Of a DNA stretch of 64,000 bases, positions 26,701 through 41,700 are shown piece after piece. The stretch is taken from assembly GCA_024291935.2 (NCBI GenBank), contig CM044313.1, forward strand, positions 80,475,001 through 80,539,000. The letters run 5' to 3'. Under the pieces are notes generated by a model. That model was not told the DNA's origin, searched no databases, and saw nothing but the letters and a program-made list of their open reading frames with translations. Position numbers and translations under genes: made by a program. Every line of letters starts with the position of its first letter. Position 1 is the stretch's first letter. Origin of the DNA: Okapia johnstoni. Lineage: Eukaryota; Chordata; Mammalia; Artiodactyla; Giraffidae.

Positions 26701-29700
26701 AGCAAACTCTAGGAGATAGTGAAGGACAGGGAAGCCTGGTGTGCTACACTCCATGGGGTCCCAAAAAGCTGGACACAACTTAGCGACTGAGCCATTTAAT
26801 TCATCCTTTCATCAAATGTTTTGGGCTAATGACAACCACTAAAGCACAGTGACTAATGTCCTTGCCCTTCCCTTGGATTCTGACACACATTCTTGAGAAG
26901 GAGAGAAAGGAGTGGGTGTTATAGCCAACAGGAAGAACATGAGCAGTAAAGGCCATCACGTTTATCTTGTTCGCTGTAACAGGAAAAACTCTGAGAAGTA
27001 TTGTTCTAGATAACGCAACAGATTTTCCATGTACTTTTATCCATGCCGCTTTTCCTTCTTTTGTTCCTGGGTTCTGTTTGCATGCTTTTAAGAAATCACG
27101 AGAAGTCAGTGCCTCACTCAGACCAAAGCAAAACAGTAAGCCCGAGGACCAGAGTGCTGACCTCATTGTTAGAAACGTCAGAGAGAAAAGTGACTGGCAG
27201 CTCGAGACATTTCCAACTCACGGGATGTACGGAAGGGGTTCTGGGGCTTCTAAGTGCTATGGATTCTACCAGTTTCAATCAGAGTTGAAAGCAATGGGCT
27301 GTGACAGTTTCCACTAACCAGCCCAGAGAAGAGTCCAGGATGGGAGGATGGGTCTGCAGTTTCCCCTCCAGATGGTTTTTAGTTGGTTTTTTTTGGGGGG
27401 GGCATGCCTTGTGGCATGTGGGATGTTGGTTCCCTGACCAGGGATCAAACCTGTTCCCCCCTGTAGTGGAAGCATGGAGCCTTAACTACTGGACTCCCAG
27501 GGAAGTCCTCCCCTCCAGCTTCTTGGAGAGCACTGTTATCTCCACTGGCAAGGAAGAGGGACCTGCGCTGGGGTGTCCAGGTCTCACTGCATGACTCCCC
27601 CGGCTTTCAGGAACTGAGTGAGGGCTCTGGTAGTAAATACAAACTCTATCCACATGGTATTAGACAGCCACAAAAAACTATGCTTCTTAAGAGTTTTTAG
27701 TACAGGAAACGATCATGGTAATCTTTTATTTTTTTTTAATGGCAGGATTTAGAGTTTATTATATAATGTGATCTCAACTATGTAAAACTGCACCAGGAAA
27801 ATCTGGTAGAAAATACAGCAGAACACTACAAATTTTTTTTTCTTGCAGTAGAACCACTGGTTATCTTCTTAGTAGTTTTCTGTATTTCCCAAATTTTCTA
27901 CAATGAACATGTATTAAACATTTTTTTCCCTTTAATAAAAACATGAGGGAGTGATGTTCAGTTATGATGGAAATAATGAGACTCCTATCTATTTTTTAAC
28001 ATCAAATGCAATTAAACAAAATTATATTATGGCTCAAATTTATTCACATAAACAAACTTTTTTTAGATTATGATTTTCTTAAAGAAATCCCATCTACTTA
28101 AGAGGACACATCTCATCAAGGGGATGGCAGCCATTCTTACTGTTCTATGTGTATGTGGTACAACTTTAAAAGTAGTAACAATAAACTTTAAAAACAAAAT
28201 AACTGGATCTTGGCATTAAAGGTGACTTTAATTAGCAACATAAATTAGTGTTCCCTTCAAGGGAGTCACTTAGAGAAACCATTCTTTCTTCTGCTGGTAT
28301 TATAATAATTTGTGCTCAGTCATGTCTGGCTCTTTGAGATCCCGTAGACTGTAGCCTGCCAGGCTCCTCTGTCCATGGAATTTTCCAGGCAAGCATATTA
28401 GAGTAGGTTGTTATTTCCTTCTCCAAGGGATCTTCCCAGCCCATGGATCAAATTTGTGTTTCTTATGTCTCCTACATTGGCAGGCAAGTTCTTTACCACT
28501 ACTGTCACCTTAAGTATTGCCATTTCTCAAAATATTTTTTTGGAGCTTTCTGTGGCACTGCTCTGGAAAATCACTCTGTTACTTCAGTCACTCCCTATTT
28601 TTAACCAAAAATGGTTTTACCAGATTGACACCTCATTTACCTGACTTGACTTTAAATGGCTCTCATCTGTCATAAAAAAACAAATCTATTCTCAATGAAT
28701 AAATATTCCCAGACCCTCATATTATTTTTTAAGTGCCATAGACTTTATGAAAACAATTCTGAAATATGAGTTTTCCAGCCATATTTTGAGTAATAATTGT
28801 ATTTTCACAACACTTGACCAATCTGCCCCCAAGATGACTACTCTGAGGCGCCAGTGTTTTCAGGTGGGAAGCCAAAGGGATCCGTCACAGATTAATGAAA
28901 AGCCTAAATAAAGACTACGGAATAGACTGATCTTATATTCCAGTAAAAACCAACGAAAGCCTGTTAGAAGACAAAGATTTTCAAGTACAATAGAGAAATG
29001 AAAAGCCACCAGTAGTTGCTTCCATCTTCTGGTGTGGACAACAAGGGGCAGAAACCCAGGCTGGCAACCCAGGGACTCCTTCCTATAAAACAATGTTCAT
29101 AAAAGACAAGACTACACTTCCTTTTCTATCTGACTTGATCATCACTTATCAACACTGGGCTCACATTAGAATCACCTGGGAGCTTTACAAAAGTACCAAC
29201 TGGCTGGAAGCATTCAGACATTCTGAATTTCTGAAGACAGAGCTGGGATATGTATGTGTGGGGTTATCTGTAGGTGTGTGTTTGTGTGTGTACTGTTTAT
29301 TCTTTTCCTTCTTCTCCTTTCCCCCTTTAAGCTCTTTCACCCCTCCTCCCCTCCAGTTCCTAGGGGATTCAGATGCACTAAAACACTGTAAGGGGTGCAG
29401 ACCACGGGCAGCTGGTCCACATGAAGATCCTGCCTTCTGTGCACAGAACCCACCTCAACTAGTTGACGAAATGAGCACCTAAACAATTCACTCCATTCAT
29501 CACTTTGCACCATGGTTCATCAGAACAAAAACTGGGGGAGAGCACTTGGTCCATATGCATCATCTTAGGAAATAAAAATTTTAAATGGGGGATAAGAAAC
29601 ACAGTCTCTAGTTGACTAACCACATATAACATGAAAACACTTGTAAAGGCCCAAATAATGAAACCATGTCAGAGCCTAGTCATTGGAGGAGATTCTATGT

Positions 29701-32700
29701 TTTTCTTTTGGTTTATCTGTATAGACTGTAAATTTTCCACAAGGAATACATATCATTTCTGTGATACCTACTTTTCCTGCTGGCCTGTTGACCTAAGAGA
29801 AAAAGATTACATACCGGCATTATCTTGGGCTGTCACATCCACGCCGTGTGTAACCATGACCCTGAGGCATTCCACGTGCCCTTTTGTAGCAGCAAGATGA
29901 AAACTGGAAAAGAAGTAACACAATCTCCTTAAAATTGCCACTCTTTATAGACTTCCCCCGACCACGTTTTTGCCTCTTGTGTATATTATCTCTCACTTAA
30001 AACTCCACAACCACCTCGTGAGTAGGTTTTATTATCAACCTCATTTTAAAAAGGAGAAAACAGAGGCTCAAAGTGGTCTGATAATTTGCTCATTGATACT
30101 TTTTATTAAGTAATGGATTAGGAGCTAGATCTCAGGTCTTCCCATGTAAAGATAGGCTTGAAAAAGAGTAAAATTCAACTACATTCCTTATTTCTTTAGG
30201 AAAAAATATCCAGAGTCCCAACTTGATTCAATTCCTAAATATATAAGTAATTTATCAACTTTTTTCTGTTTTCTAGTGTTTCTAACAAAGCCATTATTTT
30301 TAAGCAATGCACTTTCTGAAGGCAAATTTGTCCAAGTCAAACAATGGTCAGGGTTCTTGGACAGCATGAAGATCAAATCCATTGTTGTGTTCTAGCAGAT
30401 AACAATAGTTATTTGTACTTGTATACAACTTTTTTTTACATGGCTAATGTGTGCCAAGCATCCCACTTTAGTACATTAGCTCTTTTCATTCTCATAAAAG
30501 CCTTTTTAAAATGATTTTTATTTTTTGGCCACGTCAAGGAACATGTTTGAGATCTTAGTTCCCTGACCAGAGACCAAACTCGTGCCCTGTGCATTGGAAG
30601 CAGGGAGTTTTAACCACTGGACTGCCAGGGAATTCACCATAAAAGCCTTTTGACGTGAGTTCTAACACCAACTCCATTAGATGGCAGGTGTCTACACTCT
30701 GGTGCAAACAGCATTAAAGGAAGCCCACAGTTAGGCATTGCAACTCAATGACACTTGAGGGTACAAACCTCGCTCAGCATGTTTAGACTTACCATTAGAA
30801 AGAGATAATACCCTTATAACACAGGAAGCTCAGCTCAGTTCTCTGTGATGAAATAGATGGGTGGGATGGAAGTGAGGGTCAAGAGGGAGGAGATATACGT
30901 ACATATAGAGGTGATTCACTTTGTTTACAGCAGAAACTAACACAACATTGTAACGCAATTATACTCCAATAAAAATAAATATTTTAAATAAGAGACAACA
31001 TCCAAATGCCACACCCATCCTCCCCACAGATCCCAGGGGTGAAGGGCACTTCCATGGGCAGAAGGAAAGCAGAATTCCACTGAGCAGCCATGCCTTGAGA
31101 AGGAGGTTAATGCACCTCTGAGCTCTCCAACTGCCTCAGACCTGTCTTAGGGAGTTACCTTCTCAAGATATTTGGTGTCTGTACCTCTGAATTAATATCC
31201 AGGTAATATTCTTCCATAGGACAGGATCAGTCACTGGGCCCCCTAGTCACATCCAAGTAGCAAATCCAAGAGCTAAACTGATTCAAACTCAAGTGAGCTT
31301 GACCCCACACCTCTGCTCTGGAGAACTAGACTGACTGAGGGTTGGCAGGTCGGCAAATAGGGTTATATCAGTTCTGGTTGCAGATCAGCCATACGTCAGC
31401 CATGTATCTTTGAGAAGTCAGTTTAAGTTCTCCGAGCCTAAATTTCCTTCATTGTAAAGTGTGGGGATAGACTCAGATGCTTTCTAATGTTCCCTCCAGC
31501 TCTTACATTCTATCATTTTAGCTTCCCTGGCTCTGATCACATTGACTATTTCTTCATTTGTGCAACGTATGTGTAATGTTTCTTTACAGTCAAAATCTAC
31601 TTTATAGTAGATTTACACATTTTGTGTAATGTTTACACATCACAGTGAAGCTTTGATCATATGGAATGACTTGGGAACATGTGACTTGTTTAAATGAAAT
31701 TTCTGATTAAATATGTCTTAACGAAAAGAATCGCACTAAAAGGTAGGACAATCAACAATAACACCTGTTTTCAGCATTGTTGGGGTAACTTAATTTTACA
31801 ATTAGTACACTTCATCTTTAAACAGTGAACCATTTAATCACAGTGGAAGGTTTCTAAAATTTCCCCATCCTAGTAACAGTGTTGGCGCTAGTGGTAAAGA
31901 ACCTGCCTGCCAATGCAGGAGACGTAAGAAATTCAGGTTCGATCCCTGGGTCGGGAGAATCCCCTGGAGGAGGGCATGGCAACCTACTCCAGTATTCTTG
32001 CCTGGAGAATCCCATGGACAGAGGACAGTCCATAGGGTCACAGAGAGTCTGGACACAACTGAAGCGACTTGGCATTCATGCATGTGCAATAACTGTATAC
32101 GTTACAAAATTTAATTGCTCTTGAGAACACAAAACCACTAAGAGACTCAATTATTGAACTCTGCTTTCAAGGCGATGGATCTAAATACTCCAGATTATTA
32201 AGCCCTAATATTTATCATCTTTTCTTAATGTCTATGCAGTTGCTTCTAAGCTGTTCACTCTGCTATATCCTGTGACCAGGGAAGAATTCAATCAAAAGGA
32301 TCTGGACAAGACAGCCAAATCTTTTGCTAAAGATAAAAATACAAGAAATAGAAATTAGCACACTCACATGCACACACACACACATGCAAGTGTGTACAGA
32401 TAGAAAACTTTGGACTGAAGTTTAACATATGGACTTCCTTTGTGGCTCAGCTGGTAAAGAATCTGCCTGCAATTCGGGAGACCTGGGTTCAATCCCTGGG
32501 TTGGAAAGATCCCCTGGAGAAGGGAAAGGCTATCCACTCCAATATTCTGGCCTGGAGAATTCCATGGGGTTGCAAAGTGTTGATCACAACTGAGTGACTT
32601 TCATTTTCACTCTAACATATTTAAGCTACACATGTCATAATTGTAGTTTGCTAAAACTTCACAAGTGAAACATGTCCCTTCTGCTTTCATACTGAAGAAA

Positions 32701-35700
32701 TACAACGTGGCCAGAGACCCAAAATCCCTCCTTGTATCTCCTGTTAGCACCCCAGAAGATCTCCATGTGCCCCTTCTAGTTACTAACTCCTTTTCCCCTG
32801 TGATAAATATTTTTCTACTCGAAGGCTTCCTGGATTTCCTCTGCATGCATGCTCAGTTGCTCAGGCATGCCCAACTCTTTTGTGACCCCTTGGACTGTAG
32901 CCCACCAGGCTCCTCTGTCCATGGAATTTTCCAGGCAAGAATACTGGAGTGGGTAGCCATTTCCTCCTCCCAGGGGATCTTCCTGACCCAGGGGTCGAAC
33001 TCACATCTCCCGCATTGCGGGCGGATTCTTTACTGCTGAGTCATAGAGGAAGCCCTGGATTTTTTCTGGATTGCACACTATATTTATAGGGTATTGAACC
33101 TGCAGACACATGTGACAATGAACCATTTCTGTAAGGCTACTTCTGCATGCTGATAAATGTGCTCTGGTGAATGTGACATGATATTCTATGGATGACTTGG
33201 CAGTTGTATAATTTTCAACGTCATATTTGAAAGGTCAGTGATCATTATAAGTCAAGAGAAGTGAAGTGTTAGGAAGTTGGGCTCACTATCCAATCCAGTT
33301 TTCTTAGACATTGCTTTCTGAAATGAAACTGTTATAGCAATCCATCTTTGATGGCTATAACACATTGTATTGAGGGATCCAGTTAATTAAGGTTTCACTG
33401 CATATGTTTTAATAAATTGTGGGCATGTGATTTTGTTTTTCTCTCTCTGAGTTTAGATCACGAAGAGATTTTTTCCTTTATTTTGGGAAATCTCCAATTC
33501 TTCTTCTGCAGAACTCTGTGTCCTGGTGAGAAAATAAAGTGACTCTTTTCCCAATTCATAATTTTATCCTCATACATTTTACCTGAAACTTCAGCACTCA
33601 TTGTTCTTACAGAGAAAATGAACTAGTATAAATATAAATGATTATAAACAGCTAATTATCCATATATAACAACAGATGTTCATGCTGGTATTTTTATACT
33701 GCAGAATCTCATATTTTTAGCTAGTCAAATCATTCTTAGTTGATGCAATTCGACTAACTAAACCAATATTTCAAGGTGTTTCTGAAAGGAGACTCATTTT
33801 CAGGTGTTTACTGTGGTTGTCAAATAAAAATTGTTCTTAAGGATCTCATTTATCATATCTTTTCATCTCTGAATTTTTCTACACATATACTTAAAAGATA
33901 AGCACTTTACAAAGTAGAAATAATAATGCGATGAAATCTTTTGTATCCAATAACTTTGTTTCATGTATACCCTTACCAACCATTATTATTTTGAAGCAAA
34001 TCTCGTGTCATATTATTTCATTCATAAATATTTCAATATGTATTTCTAAAATAAAATAGCTCTTAATGAAAATGTAACAACAATAACATCATCACAACTG
34101 AAAATTTTAGTAATTTTTCAATTATGCCAAATATTCAGGCATTGGTATTCCTATTTCCTATTGTTTCATAAATGTTATCATTTTTGAATAGTTTGTGGGA
34201 ATCAAAATCCAAAAAAGGTCAACATATTGAGATCTGGTTGATGTCTAACAATGTTCCCTTTTTCTTTTTTGGTCCTTGCAAATTGTTTTATGAAAAAGCC
34301 ATGCATTTGGGCCTGTAGAATTTTTAGTATCTGGATTTTTCTCCACCTCCTTCCCCATAGTATCTTTTAACGTGTTTCTCTTGCCTCTACGTGTTCTGTA
34401 AACTTTTAGCTAGGTTTAGAGGCTCGGTTTGATACAAGTTCAATTTTTGGCAAAGCAACTTCATAAGTGGTATCATGTACTTTCACTGAAGACACGTAAT
34501 GTCTAGCTGGCTCTGTTTCAGTAATGTTAGCAACCACCAGTAATCACTACTTGGAGTCATCCTTTGATTTGTGGTTTGCCAAGTGGTGACATCCTAATCC
34601 ATGACTTTTTTCTTATTCATTAGCTGGAATTCTTCTAGAGAAAAGAAAAAATTCCCTTGATGACAATTTAGTTTTCCAGAAATATAGTTCATACAGGAAA
34701 AAGAAATATCTGATCTTTTACTTTAATGAAAGTTTTCTAAAGAACGAGTTGGTTCTCTGGTGTCTTCTATAGGAGATCAATGTGGTGTGAGAAGATCAAC
34801 GTATGTAAGTTAAACAGACATGTGTATGATAGCCAATCAGTTCTCCAGATTTTTTGATAAACAAATTTAAGCATTTTCACCACTGTACATCCTCATATTT
34901 AATACTACAATAAACGCATGTCAAACCCACTGCCAAAAATATTTCAACTCTGCATGTAATTGAGTCAACTGTTCAAGATATTTGGGCATCGTGACTAAAA
35001 CGCGTTGATGGGAGAATGTGTCAAATCACCTTAATTGCACAGAATACGATAAGTGACTTCAAAAGGATTTTTGGATATAGTATTAAGGCCAAAGTAGGAG
35101 CCAGTTTAAAAGGTTTAAGACACCCCACTCCAAGGATAAGAAAAACAACTGACAAATAAGAGCCGGTGCTCAATCTAGAACATGATGCAAAAAAGAAATG
35201 CTATAATTCAGATTTTAAATTGTAGATTTGGTCTTGATAAAACAACCAACACCCCATCTACAACACATATGAGCACACACATGGTATACATACTATAGTC
35301 GTGTTCTAAAACTAGTAAAGTCTTTAAAAGTTCTATGAGCATATCCTGTGAAATAGCAAGTCCTCTTCAGTAATGAATTAGAAGCAAAATCTTCAACACC
35401 ATACACTACATTTTATACTCTATATAAATACAGTACACTATTCTTTGTAATACATACTATATATGCTATTTTACACTACGTTCTATCATTTAAAAATACA
35501 TGGGCTAGATTTAGAAAGAGAAAATATAAAATAAGAAAGAATAACTACCAAGGCATAAAGTTATTTGGTATTTATTGATCTCTGTGATTAAATACTCTGA
35601 TGCTTATAAAGCATGCCTTAATTTAATAATATATCCAAAAATCATTTTACTACCTAACTTGGGATAAAATGTCTATAACCTGAGTTTGCTAAATCAATTA

Positions 35701-38700
35701 TCACATCAAAGAACACCCAAATGATCAGTATACCAATTTAGCTTCGTCCTGTTCTTAAGGAAGCTGTACAAATGCAGGAGAAATAAGATACAAAGTAGAC
35801 AATGAGATGACTGTCAGCAAGTCCCTCACACCAGCACCACTTATACATTCAATCCAGTTACCTGACACCTGAAGAGCAACAAATGACCAACAAATGGAGC
35901 TGCATCATTTGGTCGATTCTCCTCCAGCTGCTGGAAGAGAAAGCCCTATCTTCCCTCTTTCATTCCCCCAGCCCTGTGCCTAGAAGCAGCTCTTAATCAA
36001 GCTCCTAAGCCATTATACAGAAGGCCAAGGTGGGAAAACTACCTTGCTATTCTTCTTTGTGTACTTAATTTGGATATCCAGTCATTATAAGATTTTAACT
36101 TCAGAAAATCTGGTCCTTATTCCAAACACCCAAGATTTTGAAAAATCAGACAAAACTTCCAAACTTTAGGGCTTCCCTGGTGGCTCAGATGGTAAAGCAT
36201 CTGCCTGCAAAGTGGGAGACCTGGGTTCGCTCCCTGGGTCAGGAAGATTCCCCTAGAGAAGGCAATGGCAACCCACTCCAGTATCCTTGCCTGGAAAATC
36301 CCATGGACGGAGGAGCCTGGTAGGCTACAGTCCATGGAGTCGCAAAGAGTCAGACACGACTGTGCGACTTCACCTTCTTTCTTTCTTAGAGCTTTATGAA
36401 AGCTTAGAGAAAGGACAGACATGTGCAGCCAGATGAGAAAGTATAACAAGAAGCAGGATATTGGGGAGGCATACACATAATCTTTAAGGGCTCAGGCTAA
36501 TTGGGTTTGAATCTGCACTCCGCCGCTTATTAACAAGGAGTGGTCTTGGGCAAGTGTTCTCTGTATCCCAGTTTCCACATCTGTAAAATGGGCTGTGAGG
36601 AATGAATGAGGTATATGTAAAAAGTGCTTAGCAAAATGTGAAGCATGGATACGTATCCCAAGAAATGCCACCGATTATCAGAGCCTCATCAACACAAGGC
36701 AAGGAACAAAGACGGAGACATGCCGCTTAATGAAAGGATTTGTCTCAATGTTCAGAAAAGACAGACTAACAGAAATAAGGTCAGAACCATCACTGCTTAA
36801 GAAATGAAGAAAGAAATACGGTTTTCTCTGGGTATATGCTACTCAGTGCTCTGTTGTGATTTAAATGGGAAAGAGATCCAAAAAAGAAGGGATATGTGCA
36901 TACACATTACTTATTCACTTTGTTGTACAGTAGAAACTGACACAGCAATGTAAAGCAAGTATACTCCAAAAAATAAAAATAAAATACAAATAAAAAACAA
37001 AAAGAAAAGAAAGGAGGAGGAAAAAGCAAGAAGAAAATCAAGGGGGCCTGGGAGGGAGGCTCAAGAGGGAGGGGAATCTATGTATATACTTATGGCTGAT
37101 TTTGTGTTGCTGTATGGCAGAAACCAACACAATGTTGTAAAGCAATTATCTTCCAATTTTTAAAAAATGTGAAAAAAAAAAAAAAGAAAGAAAAGCAAGG
37201 AAGACCGAGTTATAGACAGTCATTGATGACCAAAAAAATACCAACAGCAAAAACAAAAGCCATCTGAGATCAGCCTTGTCTAATGCTCACACTTGAGCAG
37301 CTAAGATTCAGGCACTTCCAGAAGTGACAATCCCCAAAGCAGGGTGTGGCAGCAACAAGTCATTAGCATTTAGCCTCTCAATAGCATTTAGCCTCCACTT
37401 GAGTAACTTTTTATAAGATACTCAAGTGGAGAGTTGGTCGGTTGGGTGGGAAAACATGCTTAGTCATTCACAGAACCCGGATCTGTAAATGAGTGAGTAG
37501 GTTTCCTTTCTTACGCAGTGCCCAATACGTGCAGGCGTGCTCAGGGCGGGCAGTCCCGGTGACTGGTCTGGGCTGCAGGTGGCATCTGTGGGGTTACCTC
37601 AGGCTTAGGGAGCAGATGGCACCCTGAGTCAGCACCCAGCGACTGAAGATCCTGGTTGGTAGCCTCTAACAGCCTGTACCCTGGATAACTGATAAAAGAA
37701 CAAGCCTCTAGGTAAAGCCCATTTGCAGACTTGGGTGAGGTGGGTAGGAAAAGCACTAGGCTGAAGAACGGCCCCCTCACCCCAAAACAGAGGCTGTTCT
37801 TGACAAAGTTAATTCTAGGGCATTGGAACTAATTTGAGCATGGAATCATTTCAATGTTTCTATAGTTGTCTATTTTTATAAACCGCTATAGCTAGATATA
37901 TTAATTCATTTACATATTTACCATAGCAGGGTATTTATGTGCCCGACACTGTTCTAAGCACTGAGAAACACATGGTGAATAAAGAAGCCTTCATGGATCA
38001 CAGCTTTTAATAGGAAGACTGAAGATAAACCAGTGGTTCTCCACTGGGGGTGATTTTGCCCCACCTAGGGGACATTTGGCAACACCTGGAGACAGCTGTG
38101 ATTATTATTCACAGGGTAGGGGGTGGTATCTAATGTATAATGACCAGGAAAGAAAGGGAGGGGACTAGTCACTCAGTCATGTACGACTCTTTGTGACCCC
38201 ACGGACTAGAGCCTGCTAGCCTCCTCTGTCCATGGGATTCTCCAGGCAAGAATACTGGAGTGGGTTGCCATTCCCTTCTCTAAGGGATCTTCCCAACCCA
38301 GGGATTGAACCCACATCTTCTGCTTGGCAGGCAGATTCTTTACCACTGAGCCACCAAGGAAAGAACAGAGATGCTGCTATAACATCCTACAATGCACAGG
38401 ACAGCTCCTCACAACAAACAATTCTCTAACTAGTCTAAAATGTGAATCATACCAGCATGTCAAAATGTCAATAGTGCCCAGGTTGAGAAACTCTGTGATA
38501 AACTATTTAAAACAAATGCATGATGCTGAGATATAACCCTATTAAAACATATTAAATAAAGACTTAAGAAACAGCATGGGCAGATTCCAAACTTTTTATT
38601 TTATGGTATGTGAATTCACCATTTTAAAATGCACAATTCAGTTGTTTTTAGTATATTCATGGAGTTTTGCAACCAACATCACTATCTAATTGCAGAATAT

Positions 38701-41700
38701 TTTCATCAATTTAAAAAAGAAAATTCATACCCACTAATATTCACTTCCCATCCTATGCCTGCCCTTGGCCATCACTAATCTACTTTATCTATGGATTTGC
38801 TTATTATGAACATTTCATCAAGATGGAGTCATACAGTGTGAGATTTTTGTGTGTTTGTCTTCTTATGTTTGGCCTCTTTTTGAGGCTCACCCATGTGTAG
38901 CACATACCAATATAATATTCCTTCCACTGAGCGGATATATCACATTGTGTTTATTCATTCATTGGTTATGGACATTTGGGTTGTTTCTACTTTTGGGTTA
39001 TTTTGAATAAGGCTAATAAAACATCTGTGTACAAGTGTTTGTGCAGCCAGGTTTTCAGTTCTCGTGGGTATAGACTTAGGAGTGGAATTGCTGAACCATA
39101 TGGTAACTATGTTAAAGTCTTTAATGAAATCCGAGACTACTTTCTAAAGCACCATTTTATATCCCCAGCAACATGAGGGCTCTAATTTGTCCACATCCTA
39201 GCCAAGACTTGTTGTCTGACAAATTTTAATTTGAGAGATGAGAATTTTAATTACACTTAAATTTCCCACAGAAGAAACACTTAAGTCTTTCTTAATGAAC
39301 CCTTTGATGTAGTTATTCTAACTAATTATCAGCTGAAATTTCCCCTTAGAGGAATAGAAAAGTGAAGGCAAAACAAAATCAGAACATCCTTGGGCTTTGT
39401 CTCTGTAGGCTTTTACACCTAATTAAAAAGTGGGGCCTTTCCTTTTAAAGACAAGAAATGTCACTCAAGTGTCGACAGGAATATATTTTATGAGAGAGTC
39501 TACTGGCTTATCTCTTCATTTAGAGAGGTCAAGAATTCAGTGGAGGAGGGAGGGGCATAAAAACCTTTATCCATCTGTCCAACTCCAGGCCCAGTGACAG
39601 GGACACTTGTCACTGCCCAGGGATATGGCAGGGTGGCCATCCAGATTCCAGTACAGCTGAAGTGATAGCGCTCCAGTAGCCTGAATCTTGGATGCTCACG
39701 GGGTGATCCATGGACCAGGAGCTGTTAGACATGCAGGCTCTCAGGCGCCACCCAGCATCACTGATTCAAAAGCTGTGTTTACACGTTTCCCAGTTGATCC
39801 CCATGTACGTGACTGCTCGAGACAGAGGGTGAGTTCAGAACCTCGCACCATCCTTTCCACCAAGGCACCCATTGTTTCAAACTTCTTTTGAAAACATAAT
39901 CCCTTAGCCTTGAAAGCAATCCTGTGGATTTGCCCCACAAAAAAGGAACCGATGCTGTTTTAAGTTTCGTTACAATAGGCCATGTTTAGCTTTCTTGTAA
40001 AAAAAAAAAAAACTCAGCTGGGCCCTTCCACAGAGGGGTAACTAAAAGGCAAAAATAGAGTGGCCTGAAGATTTACATCACGCTCCTTTGATCCCTTTCC
40101 TGCTTACTGATATTTGGAATTTCTCTGCTTTTGTCACTTGGAAAGTTCCCAAGGTTTCTGTGCTTAAGAGTTTTATGATTCCCCATCCACCCCCACCCCC
40201 CGCAACCCACCAACCACCCTTTCCTCTTCCTCCTCCCTCCCTCCTACCTCAAAGAGAAGACCAAGAAGACCTGGAGAGCCCAGAACAGCAGCAGCCGGGT
40301 GACAGCCCAAAGGTGCAGAGGAAGAACAGCAGAAAAAGAACAAGTAGCCCAGGAGGCTGAAATACCACGGCTGGGTCTGCTGCCTTGTCACTGTGGTTGA
40401 GGTACTAAGTTCACTTCTCTCACCTCTAAACCATATTTGAGCAATTAAAAAAAAACAAACAGTAGCATCAATTATAATAGCAGGGCTTCTCTGGTGGTAC
40501 AGTGGATAAGAATCCGCCTGCCAGTGCAGACGACACAGGTTCTATCCCTGGTCCAGGAAGATTCCACATGCCCTGGAGCAACTGAGTCTGCACTCTGCAA
40601 CTACCAAGCCCTTGCGCCTAGAACCTGTGCTCCACACCAAAAGAAGCCACTGCAATGAAAAGCCCATGCACTGCAATAAAGAGTAGCCAAAGCCCAAACA
40701 CAGCAACAAAGACCCAGAGCAGCCAAAAATAAAAATAAATAAAAAATTTAAAATATTTTAAAAAGCTGCTTATCTATTGAAATACCACACCCTATAACTC
40801 ATTACATCCCCCAACAAAGCTCTGGAAGGAATAAGGATCATCATCCCATTTTACAGAGGAGGAAGCTGAGGCACAGAGAAGTCCAGTGAACTTGCACAAA
40901 GTCCCAGAGCCAGTAAGTAGGGGAGCCTGAATTCTGACCTTGGTGTTCTGCCTGCAGAGTAGGCCCTTCATCACCATGCGGAGAAACCACAGTACTTGTT
41001 AGATCTGTCTGTAAACTATGAAACACCACATAATACAACTTACTGGCTGTGCCGCTCTTAAAGAAACAAAGTTTAAATTAAAATAACTGGAAATATTTTG
41101 CCAAAAGGCAAATACAGGCTTCTTACTAGGGCAGTTGAGGGTTGCCCGTGGTCTCAAATGGAAAGGAATGTATCCAAATGCCACAGCACACGGAGCCCAA
41201 AACAGAGGCTTCATTTCCTTCAAAATCACTCAGCAAGTTGTGCAAACCTTCTTAGATTCAAAACCTTGGGGACAAGGCCACGATATTCTTCAAGGCCCTT
41301 AACCCGAAGGGGATCTGAAACTGCTGCTATTCAAAAACCTGTGAGTGATGGCCGGGAAGGTTCCTTCTATCTTGCAGAGCTATTACCAGCACAATTCTTC
41401 CAGTTCCTGTTTGCCAGCTGAAGCATATATTTGGAGGAAACACAAACTCACACGGCTACTTTCAGAAGACCTGGATTGTTAATGCATGTTCATTCACAGA
41501 TTTCGTTCAACTTCCTTGAGTGAAGGATTTTACTCCAACTCTTTCTTTCTTCACAAGCAACCCAGCTCCCGATCCCAAAAGAGCTGGCCAGACAAGTGAG
41601 GTCAGCAATGCAACAGGTTGGCCACCACCAGCAACTCTCTAGTCCTGTCCACTGCTTCTGCAACCAATTTTTTACTCCCCAAGTCAAGCTATAGAAAATG

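Larger units (their letters stand above)
19860..29814 (-). other. RAI14 intron, 9955 nt, repeat-rich
   Basis: This intron separates the first two ankyrin-repeat exons. Named elements are listed separately: several Bov-tA and CHR SINEs, a BovB 3-prime fragment, L1 3-prime ends, a palindromic microsatellite and hAT relics. I recognise nothing in 21650-23420, 23760-24450, 26020-26440, 26800-27380, 27520-28300 and 28510-29140 beyond A/T-rich runs. Confidence 0.85.

Noticed and set aside
40088..40360. 90-codon proline-rich ORF on the plus strand
   Set aside because: Most of it comes from the C-rich low-complexity tract. A possible acceptor-like pyrimidine run before it has no partner donor or family match.
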